NCBI GenBank assembly: GCA_021014325.1 | Contig: CM037462.1 | Span: forward strand, 3,380,318-3,444,317 | Length of the DNA stretch: 64,000 nt | Origin: Plazaster borealis | Lineage: Eukaryota > Echinodermata > Asteroidea > Forcipulatida > Labidiasteridae | Direction: 5' to 3' | Shown: piece after piece, positions 54,906-64,000 of the stretch | How the letters are laid out: every line of letters starts with the position of its first letter | Position numbering within the stretch: position 1 is the first letter of the stretch | Notes under the pieces: generated by a model | Told to the model about the DNA's origin: nothing | Databases searched by the model: none | The model's input: the letters and a program-made list of their open reading frames with translations, nothing else | Program-made: the position numbers and the translations under genes

Positions 54906-57624
54906 AATTGCTGCGGAAAGAGTATTTTTTCAAAAAAAACGGGTAAGTCGTCGTACACGTTAATTTTTTTTACTACTACTAAGGCACAACGATAATTGTG
55001 CGTGTACAACACTACCCGATCATACATGAGCAGGTGACTGCTCTCACTATGAATGAAAACTCGAAGAACGCTATGAGATAAACTCTGTGCGTGAACCCAT
55101 GGGTCATGCAAGTGGGAGGGTCACATACATAATTATCAGTCGCAAAAGGTCAACACCCGCCAATGGAAAATGCGGACGAATCCATTTGCTCACGGCCGGG
55201 GGTGTTTTTTGTATTACTATCAACAAACTGTTTCCCTTCACTCGTCAACCCAGACGAGCTAATGTACATCCTTGCTATGGAGTATTGGTCCAGTGTGGTG
55301 TAGTAAAAAAAATATACATAATTAATCCACGCTGCAGTAAATTAATACTTAATAAACGGAGCCGTACGTTACTTAACTAATTGACCTTTAACATTTTCGA
55401 AAGAGCAACTGCAACAAGCCAGGGTAGAGCGAATTAGTGGCTGATTAAAGCCTGGAATGAGCCGATTAATGGAGAAGAAAATACATCCTCCAAATAAAAA
55501 TCAATATGATAATGGTTAGGAATAATAGGCGGTTTTGGGGGGCTCATAATTAACCATTGCAGAGGCGTATATTACCAACACACTGCGGTCAATTGGGATG
55601 CATGGTCTAACCTGGGAGACTGATTTTCCTGTACAGCCCTCGAGATCACACAGAAAAAAATATATGAAGGTCGCGACTCATACTAGAAAAACACCAGACC
55701 GCGGCCTCTGTGTATACTAACATTTACATGTATTGTAAGTTTTACTTTGTGCGTGGTCAATTACAGGCAATTAAAACTTGCATAGAATCATAATAACACT
55801 TAAATGTGGGGAAACTTTGTATGAATTTTCTTGCAGAGACACCACTGGGATCGAATAACAAATTATTCCAATAAACCTTGCATGTTTTATTTGTGTTCAT
55901 TCCACATATCCCCCTATGGTCATTTTGGTGAGACTTTGTCTGCAGTCCTATCTGTCACTGCCGTTTATGCTATCGCTATCGAAGATTACTACGAAAGGCA
56001 CCCGTCTATAGTCGGACAAGACACTTGGGCCACGTCCGAACCAAGCGACTTCGGCTATGGCTGCGGCCCTTGGGGTTCTTACTTTTCAGCGATCTGGCCA
56101 TAGCTAGCCACTTAGAAAGTCGTATGTTCGGACCAGAGCTGTGTATCTGAGAGAGTCCGTCACGGAGGCTAGGGACCAGTTTTTCTTTGGTCACGTGGTT
56201 GATGGACGCCATTTTTATGTCCGAGTGTAGCACAACTTGCAGACTAGTCTGGCACCCTGTCTGAGCACATGCGGGTTTTTTTGACCGAAAATGTCTTCTA
56301 ATCGCAAGTTGTGCCAACTCTCTACTCTAAATACATAAACGGTATTCCTGGTACAGTGCGGGGGGACCAAGTTGGATAATAATCTAGTCGAGAAAGTACC
56401 AGTGAGCATTGCTCTATGCAGTGGGAAAGTACCTATTTCGTCAAGGAAATCAGCGATTACGACGAATTCATTATAATGATGTTGCAGGTGCCAGTTTCCA
56501 CGGAAGAGGTCGTAATAGTAATACTATAAGAGTGCAGTGTGGGGGATGCAGACCTTAATTAAAATATAATGAGTTTGTAATACGCGTTTATTTAATGTAT
56601 AGTGTTCTTTTTTTATGTGGGTATACGGCTTCCCTCTCTTTGGATGTGTGACGTCAGGCGTAGAGTGCCTGACTTTAGAGCCCTAGGCCGACGTCATGCG
56701 CACAAAATTTATGATGCATGGCTGTACGCGGAAAATGTTATAACATAAAGTCATTAACACGTTGAGCCATTTGCTGATTCATTTTGGAGGGAATTCCGAA
56801 TGTAGATTTTGGTGAAATGTCATGCTTTACAGACGTCTAGTTTTCGACTTTCATTTTTTCATTTTTATTTATACGTCACGTTTCTTTACCCAGGGTATGA
56901 CCAAACCGTTGAAAATGGAATCCATTAATAAAACTCTTCGAAACTTGGCAAAAACACCACCACGAATACCGTAACTCTCAGTGATGTAACCTGTGACGTC
57001 ACATGTTTACAAAAGAGCCACAGAGCCTGGACTTCCTGCAAGCATGATTAAGTACACAGCTCAACGGAAGAAACATATAAAATCTTGTATTTCAAGGAGT
57101 GACATTGTTGATCAATATCGTCGGGTGCCTGGAAGAACGAAAAAGCCATGTGACACGGGGCAATTTTTCAGGCAACTTGGAGGCAACCAACTGCACTGTA
57201 CACGCAAAAGGAACACTTCAGCAGCACTAAAAACATTTTTCTCGCTGTATCTCAGTAAACAAATCCCCATGAAAATAAAGAGAAAACTGAAATGTGAATG
57301 ACTGTTCTTATAGGAAATTGCATGGAACTGGTTGCCGGTAAATTGCCTCGTTTGACATGGCCTTACGACTCGACGCCTTACTCGACGCCCTTCCTCAAAG
57401 CACACAAAGTGTTGTTTTTTTCCAAACGAAAGACCGTAAGCAATAAAATGGCTGCTGAAAAAATAAAATGGCATTACCGTTATATTGGTGTTATTAGAAT
57501 TACCCCCAAAACAGATGTTTTCCAATTCCCGTGCAGAATTTAACTTTCATATAATGACTTATGAATGGCAGAAAACTGATCAAACTTTCACACTTAGTTT
57601 TCCTGAAACACAAAGTTTTGCACA
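54906..57624. other. Upstream flank of MIDN, near part
   Basis: Two perfect TGACGTCA sites (56649, 56994). No exon recognised. The open frame at 57112-57525 has no domain. Confidence 0.5.
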
Positions 57625-57976
57625 TTAAAGGGAGTTTATACTTTTGGTAAATTTCAAAGACCAGTATCCTCACTTGGTGTATCCCAACATAAACATGAAA
57701 CAACAAACCTGTGAAAGTTTAAGCTCAATCGGTCATTGCAATCACCAGAAAAAAGTGGGGAAAACCTTAAGTGTTATCACTGTTTTCAAACATCGAGTTT
57801 TCGACTCATGAGATCAAAACTAATTGTTTTACTCATTTCTCAAAAACTACAGCACCTCAGCCAGTAATATTTCAAGGGAAGCTTTCTATCATCATTATCT
57901 TTAAACCATGTAAGTTTAATGTAAATCTGTGAGCTTTTCTGTTTTGTGTTTTACCAGAAGTATAGAGACCCTTTAA
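57625..57976 (+). mobile_element. Family C element, copy 4
   Basis: Ends TTAAAGGGAGTTTATACTTT and AAGTATAGAGACCCTTTAA. Its final TTAA is shared with family A copy 9. Confidence 0.8.
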
Positions 57977-58346
57977 AGGTATCGTACACGTTTGGTAATG
58001 ACTCAAAACAAATATTAGCATAAAAACTTACTTGGTAACAAGCAACGGAGAGCTGTTGATAGTATAAAACATTGTAGGAAACGACTCCCTCTGAAGTAAC
58101 GTATAGTTTTTGAGAAAGAGGTAACTTCTCACTCAAATAATAAAACTTCTTGCAAGAAGTTTTTATTCCTATCTGAAAGCACACAAATTTGTACAACAAG
58201 GGTGTTTTTTCTTTCATCATTTTCTTGCAACTTCGATGACCAATTGAGCCCAAATTTTCACAGGTTTGTTTTTTATGCATATGTTGGGATACACCAAGTG
58301 AGAACACTGGTCTTTGACAATTTCCAAACGTGTTCAGTGCCTTTAA
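57973..58346 (-). mobile_element. Family A element, copy 9
   Basis: Upstream of MIDN. Its first TTAA (57973-57976) is also the last TTAA of a family C element, so the two abut. Confidence 0.85.
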
Positions 58347-60034
58347 CGCGGAACAATAATTGGTTTGAATGTATCATGCGTCACCATGTATTTTACTGGA
58401 AAAATCTTACCCAAACTCCATCACAAACCGGATTAGTTTCTTTTTTTTAATCAACAGTTTCTGTCACACAGTCAGCGTTTGATTGTGTGAATAACTTTGC
58501 ACCACTCACTTACGTAAAACAAAAACAAAACATGGCCTAGCGAAACGAGTACCTAGAATTAACAGCGACAAATCTTTGAGTCAATTTCTCCGTAAACCTC
58601 GATTAGCAGCGCTGATGTGCTGCATTCCCCACCCCCTACGTTTTAAGAGTGTAAACTTACAGTTCCATCCACCCCTATGTCACAATGGACTCGACTCAAT
58701 CCCGTCGCAATGCTGCTCCAGTACTAGTATTATTGTTCGGCTTCTGGAGACCAAGAGTTGCTATGACGTCACACGCTAAGCCCCGCCCACAAGGTCTTAT
58801 TAGGAGCGATGAGAATGTAAATAATGGCAGTGCGGTACGCTACGACATCAGTTCACTGTGCTGATTTTGTTGTGCCAGTGCATAATGTGTGTGTCGCACA
58901 AACCATGGAGCTAGCAACCACCCAAGAATTAGCTCGTTGTTTTCAGTCTCTAAATGCTAGAAAATATTTACTAGGTGTTGCTAGAAACACCCGTCCTCAA
59001 TTTTTCGTGAGGTAGAGCGGTTCCTAAGGCTTTTTGTTTGGTCATGGTGATACGGGGGTCGTGAGTACTGGGCAAAAAACACAACAAAATCCTGCAAAAT
59101 CATTGCCGAGTATATAGAACCATGGTGGGGGAGGTATGCATGGTCGAACGCACGCAGACTGTGTGATGCTGATGGGAATTCTTTTGAACGGTGACTGCTC
59201 TATCTGACAACCCTATATTCCGAAAACCCTCTCGTAGTTTACATTCTAGGGTCAGGGTTAGAAATAGGAAAGTACACTAGGTGTTTCGGAACATAGGGGT
59301 GTCGGAACATTGTGTGCAACCCTTTTGATCAACCGTTTTAACCTAAAGAAGGATATACCTGAACGTGGGGCATTAACGCACCCAAGAAACATGGACGTCA
59401 CCACTCTGATTCCTATTTCGCTTCGCAACCTCTCCACCTAACAATAACAAGACCACCAACCCAAATGCGGTTTTGACAGTCTGTCCAAACATCCTTGTTC
59501 CCCCATTCTGCAGGAAGACAAATAAACCAGTTCGACCCCACGTTCCTGTGCATCTATAAATAGTCGTACATCACGTGATGGGGAAAAAATGCCTTTGGTA
59601 TCAACTGTGTTGTGCGGTCAATACCCGTGACGTCATCAAAACACCCTCCATTATTTACTGGTGTTTACACTGACCTAATATTGTTACTCGTACATAATTA
59701 AACAACATAAGGGATATTGCACAAATTTCAATTCACAAAAGACAACAGTCGTGACGATATCCAGATATGCATTTAATATTTTGACATCATTATCTTTGTT
59801 AGAAACTGAGATTGTATACGTACAAATGAGCTTAAATAACTTCAACAACAATGGTATATGATTTACTACACATGCAAGCAGCAATCACTTTTGTGCACGT
59901 ACATACATAATGAATCTAAACCATTCGTGTTTAATAATGACAATAGTCACATGGAAAACCACATGACGTGTGCACTGAATTCAATTTAATAAACCATTTC
60001 AAGAAGAAAATGGTGCTAAGCAAGTTTACATGCA
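58347..60034. other. Upstream flank of MIDN, middle part
   Basis: Holds TGACGTCA at 58764 and the clustered module at 59554-59635. A 63-codon frame at 58824-59015 is unassigned. Confidence 0.5.
59554..59635. promoter_or_regulatory. Clustered MEF2/TATA-like, TCACGTGA and TGACGTCA sites
   Basis: Within 82 bp lie CTATAAATAG (59554-59563, which fits both the MEF2 consensus and a TATA box), the palindromic E-box TCACGTGA (59571-59578) and a perfect cAMP response element TGACGTCA (59628-59635). It is about 5 kb upstream of the MIDN start codon. It could be an inducible enhancer, a distal promoter or the promoter of an unseen transcript. No coding exon was recognised next to it. Confidence 0.35.
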
Positions 60035-60305
60035 TAAGCCCTTTTCACACGACAGCAATTTAGCAGGGGTCCCTTGCTTAATTTGAGCATGGTTGTGAAA
60101 TTTAACAATTTGCACTTCGTGTGAAAGGACAACAATGTTTGGACTGTCCAAGGTCCCTAGTGAAATCTTCTCAAATTTACCGTCCTTTATGGACAGTATA
60201 AACATTGTTGTTCTTTCACAAGAGGTACATTTGGTACAATTTCGCAACCATGCTAAAATTAAGCAAGGGACCCTTGTTAAATTGCTGTCGTGTGAAAAGG
60301 GCTTA
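60035..60305. mobile_element. Palindromic element, TAAGCCCTTTTCACACGACA ends
   Basis: The right end, TGTCGTGTGAAAAGGGCTTA, is the exact complement of the left end. Much of the interior (ACAACAATGTTT / AAACATTGTTGT; CTTGCTTAATTT / AAATTAAGCAAG) is also inverted. ORFs on both strands here are by-products. Confidence 0.8.
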
Positions 60306-62536
60306 AGCAACATCTCACAGAGGGTACCAGTCACAACCAATGACATTATACACACCACCTTTTGTTTTACCAGTTTACTGTTTTAGCTAATAAGCAAAAA
60401 GTGGTGAAAATGCCCTTACCGAAGAGCTTCATTGTGACACGTAGCTTTAAATTATAGCAAAACAGCATCATATTTTAAACAAGCATACAAGTGGCACCTT
60501 GATATATTCCGCACTTAATGCTGTAGAAATCCTTAGTCATAACAAATCATAATCATTATTAAAAGCTACAGACCGACGCAAAATAGAGCAGTTCACCCCT
60601 GGTACACCCCCCCCCCCCCAGCCGACGACCACTCCCATGCCACTGCCTCTGATTCACGTTTCACAAGTGATTCGACACAGGGCAAACGGTTTAGATTAAG
60701 AACGAATGAATCACACATTACGGATTTAAAATACAGTGGTGTAGGGGGTTCCATGGTTTGCGATTTGTTTTGTTATAACATGGCTTCCTACAGCTCCTCT
60801 CGTCCAGAAATAAATCAGAGATTGCGGCAGATTAAACACGGTTCTGTGTTAAAAATGAAATCTCCATACAGACAGTCTAAACAGCCAAGAGGGATATTAT
60901 ATTTTAAAAAGTCACATTCCTAGAATATAAAGACGGTGAAGTAATGGACGGGCACGTTCGAGGCGGCGTTGTCAGTTCATTTTATATATACGGAAGGTTT
61001 TATTTACGTTTGGAGAAATCTCATTTTCTGATAAATAACGGTCTTTTTGTTCGAGGAATTCGACGTTAGTCTGAATTTCACAGAAAATATTGTTTTCTTA
61101 TTGAGTTAATACGTAAGTTTATATAAACAAAAAAAAACACCCATTGAGGACCGTGTGTAATAAAATGTCATTTTACCGCTTCAGATAGAGAAAAGAGCCG
61201 AGTAAATTGGGACATTTTTTCTTTGGTTGGAAAATGACATTAAAGAGGACGACTCGGAGCACGTTCTTGTGTGTGCTTCCATATAATACGCGGTGATTGT
61301 ACACGGCATTCGTATTATCCAAGAATGACTCATGCATCCCCGAAGCCGCGGACTACAGACTGCCTAGCAACGGACAATGACGTCATGAGGGAAGACTTCC
61401 GCTGTCATGGCAACCGGAAACGGTCGAGAGGGCCTTGGGAACCGGCTCTGCTTTCACGGAGAGCGCTTCGTAGAAACCAGAAGCGGTAAAGGGCGCTGAG
61501 CGTTCAGCCGTCTTGTCAGCTTGGGTATTCTGCGAGGAGTTTTTTTTCTTCTTTTTTTTCTTCTTCTCCTGTCTCCTGTTCTCTGTCTATCTGTGTCCCC
61601 TTCTCTTCTCCCCGCATCTTCTTCTGTGTTCTCTTCTCATATCAATTTCACAGAGAGGCAACAAAGAGAAGTATAAATGGAACATCTTTGGATAAGGGGG
61701 AACGAGCTCTGTATATATTTATCTTTATAATACTCTTTTGCCCAATCCGGATACGGTCAAAAAAAAATCACCATCTCGCGTCTATATTTGATCACAAAGA
61801 CGCCGCTAAATTTAGTCCATCCTCATCAATTCTTATCAATGTAAATTGATGTTCTATACAAAACAAAACAAAATGAGAAGTTTGGATAACGGAGAGATTT
61901 GTGGGGATATAAAAATGTGTTGAATAACACAAAAATGAGACGAAAAAAAAGTCTGCCCGCGCTAATAAATGTGGACAGTGAGAATAATTGAACACAGATG
62001 GTGGGGGAGTTGTTGTGTGGCGTTTGCATTTATGATCGCAGAACAAATAAATCTGTCAATGGTAGTGTGTGCTGATTGTTTCAGAGTAAAGAATTGGGAC
62101 CTTTAATAGAATTTATGAAGAAAAAAACTCGCGGCAGCAGCTGAGACGGGATTCGTAATGTATACGGAGTGGCATAGCACTTGTGTATGAAACACCATGT
62201 CACATGCGTACAGGCCTCGATCGTGTAACCTGACAATACATTTGTGTTTGTGAATACCGGTTTTCATTATGGCACACGATGAACCAGACTGTTTTATCGT
62301 CAAGCCAAGTTTGGGTATGTCGATAGCGCCATCATATTATTTGATAACTTGGTGCATACATTTTTTGTTTTAAATATCAGATTTGATTGCATGTAAACTG
62401 AAAGGCTAGAAGTTTTAGCTGCCACACACATGAGAAGCACACTCATGAAGAAGGACAACATTCATGAACAGAATCACACAGATATCATAACCAACCGATA
62501 AAACATGATAAATCTTTGCGTGCCCGGAAAAAAGGC
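60306..62536. other. Upstream flank of MIDN, far part
   Basis: A GC-richer stretch at 61260-61500 with TGACTCA and TGACGTCA could be a promoter of an unseen neighbour. No coding exon recognised. Confidence 0.45.
61539..61650 (+). repeat. Pyrimidine-rich tract
   Basis: Over 100 bp almost entirely T and C (TTTTTTTTCTTCTT repeats), following the GC-richer stretch with CRE and AP-1-like sites. Confidence 0.7.
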
Positions 62537-62910
62537 TTAAAGGTATCGTACACGTTTGGTAATGACTCAAAACAAATATTAGCATAAAAACTTACTTGGT
62601 AACAAGCAACGGAGAGCTGTTGATAGTATAAAACATTGTAGGAAACTACTCCCTCTGAAGTAACGTAGTTTTTGAGAAAGAGATAATTTCTCACTAAAAT
62701 AATAAAAACTTCTTGCAAGAAGTTTTTATTCCTATCTGATAGCACACAAATTTGTACAACAAGGGTGTTTTTTCTTTCATCATTTTCTTGCAACTTCGAT
62801 GACCAATTGAGCCCAAATTTTCACAGGCTTGTTATTTTATGCATATGTTGGGATACACCGAGTGAGAACACTGGTCTTTGACAATTTCCAGACGTGTTCA
62901 GTGCCTTTAA
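62537..62910 (-). mobile_element. Family A element, copy 10
   Basis: Nearly identical to copy 9 (TTAAAGGTATCGTACACGTT start, GTTCAGTGCCTTTAA end), which suggests recent activity. Confidence 0.85.
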
Positions 62911-63667
62911 GCCTCTACACCCTTCTTCCAGGCACACAAAGGTTTTTTTTTCCAGTAACAAAACTCAATAAAAAACGGCCCCTGAATGGCATTACTGTCA
63001 CATTTTTGTTGCTAGAATGATCACAAAGACTTGTTTTCCCATTTCACATTCAGAATCTAACCTGTCTATGATGACTAATGAATGGCAAAAAAATGTTAAA
63101 ATTTCGGTTTTCTTGAAAACACAATTTTGCACATTGATTGCTTTACGCCCCTTTTCCGGTAATTTTTCGTTGCGTCCGTCTTCTCGGAACACGACACATA
63201 TAATGAAGCATCGCTGACAGATTCTCTCGATGTGTTTAAATAAATAAAAAAGTAAAAAAGTAAATTTAGCAGGAATAGCAGCGAAATTTTTGTGAATCAT
63301 GGTTAAAGGTTGTGCACTTTATATTTGAAAAACTCCGATGTAGCGTACAAGGTGAAACATAAACAGCGCTATAAGGTCATTAATAATTGCACCTTCATAG
63401 GGCTACTCGTAATGATCAAAAGGTCATTAAAAGAAAATGCGTATAAACAAAAACAAAAATCAATCAAAATCAACCAAATTAATGTTTTACTTAGAAAATA
63501 GATGTTTCTTTTTGCAAAACAAATACTCCAAAGACCACTCTTGATCAATAAACCCCACTTACCAGGAGCTCCAAAATATTATGCAAATATGAAATCCATA
63601 CAAATTGCACTAATGACCTTATAGTCCTGAGCAGACGACTGGATTGTATTTTATTCTGGGTGCTGAT
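62911..63667. other. Non-genic stretch
   Basis: AT-rich sequence between family A and family B copies. Nothing recognised. Confidence 0.55.
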
Positions 63668-64000
63668 TATAGGGTCTGTGTACGTTTGGTAATGACTCTG
63701 AAAACGAATGGCAGTACAAACTTACTTTGGTAAGAAGTACAGCAGCTTTGGATAGTATAATGCATTTTAAGAAACTTTTCACTTAGAAGTACTGCGGTTT
63801 GGAAGAAGAAATCACTTTTTATCCCCAACAATTTTGAATCTGAGAAGCGTTACTGACAGTAACGTTTCTCAGATTGTGTATTCCAATTGCAGATTATTCT
63901 TCCCGCTTGGACATAACCGCTCCAGATTTTCGGCAATGTCTCAACAACGCTACCACCTTTTGAAATGAAATGTTCACAGGTTAGTTTATGGTATATCTAC
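63668..64000 (-). mobile_element. Family B element, copy 4, cut by window end
   Basis: Begins GGGTCTGTGTACGTTTGGTA, and the hairpin lies at 63837-63872. The sequence ends before its far terminus. Confidence 0.8.

Larger units (their letters stand above)
56649..61385. promoter_or_regulatory. Run of five perfect TGACGTCA sites upstream of MIDN
   Basis: TGACGTCA occurs at 56649-56656, 56994-57001, 58764-58771, 59628-59635 and 61378-61385. At this base composition the 8-mer should appear less than once in 64 kb. CREB/ATF factors bind it. The last site lies in a GC-richer stretch (61300-61500) with an AP-1-type TGACTCA at 61326 and CATGGCAAC, an RFX-like half site, near 61408. Regulation of MIDN is an inference from distance alone. 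Confidence 0.4.

Noticed and set aside
57112..57525. Minus-strand 137-codon ORF
   Set aside because: Aromatic-rich sequence without motif, overlapping plus-strand frames, no conserved features.
58824..59015. 63-codon plus-strand frame with a plausible amino acid mix
   Set aside because: No family recognised and no clear splice sites; not enough to call a gene.
60026..60386. Overlapping ORFs of 110 and 83 codons on opposite strands
   Set aside because: They are mirror readings of a palindromic element, not genes.

Overview
This is a repeat-rich, roughly 60% AT, spliced animal genome segment. There is no operon structure, no long prokaryote-like ORF, and clear GT..AG introns. The one gene I can rebuild encodes an invertebrate orthologue of midnolin (MIDN). 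The dispersed repeats recall those of echinoderms, most likely sea stars. That placement is from memory and is an inference, not something the window proves.

Gene layout. MIDN lies on the minus strand, with its start codon at 54656 and its stop codon ending at 25435. Seven coding exons total 1350 nt and encode 449 residues. Every junction keeps the reading frame: introns 1 to 6 have phases 2, 0, 0, 0, 1, 1. Exon 1 (54412-54656) and exon 2 (47568-47655) encode the ubiquitin-like domain. Exon 3 (46219-46275) is a short conserved linker. Exon 4 (27601-27828) carries the first half of the substrate-catching region. Exon 5 (27123-27351) and exon 6 (26143-26394) carry the second half. Exon 7 (25435-25685) carries the basic C-terminal helix that contacts the proteasome in mammals. 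In mammals midnolin carries short-lived nuclear proteins, many of them immediate-early transcription factors, to the proteasome without ubiquitination. All three modules of that machine are present here.

Downstream region (1-25434). I find no protein-coding gene. It is a mosaic of short inverted-repeat elements, tRNA-like foldbacks, SINE-like fragments and one broken Penelope-like retroelement (12151-13678). That retroelement sits inside another repeat and is bounded by a perfect 20-bp target duplication. The MIDN 3' UTR must lie just below 25435, but its end is not certain.

Introns (25686-54411). Intron 3 is 18.4 kb and holds most of the intronic repeats plus a 20-bp minisatellite (28031-28452) close to the exon 4 acceptor. 

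Upstream region (54720-64000). There is no recognisable gene. A CArg-type (SRF) box lies about 240 bp before the start codon. Five perfect TGACGTCA sites fall between 56.6 and 61.4 kb; the window has at least 13, against about one expected. This fits stimulus-induced expression, as known for mammalian midnolin, but is only an inference.

Mobile DNA. Three non-coding families (called A, B and C here) all end in TTAAAGG/CCTTTAA and share an inner TTTGGTAAT motif. Their 18 copies cover about 6.7 kb, a tenth of the window. Two pairs abut and share one TTAA. Other families have GGGCCCAATTTCATAG ends (D), GGGCTCGAAATT ends (E) and CAGGGTT ends (F, G), and there are several single inverted-repeat elements.
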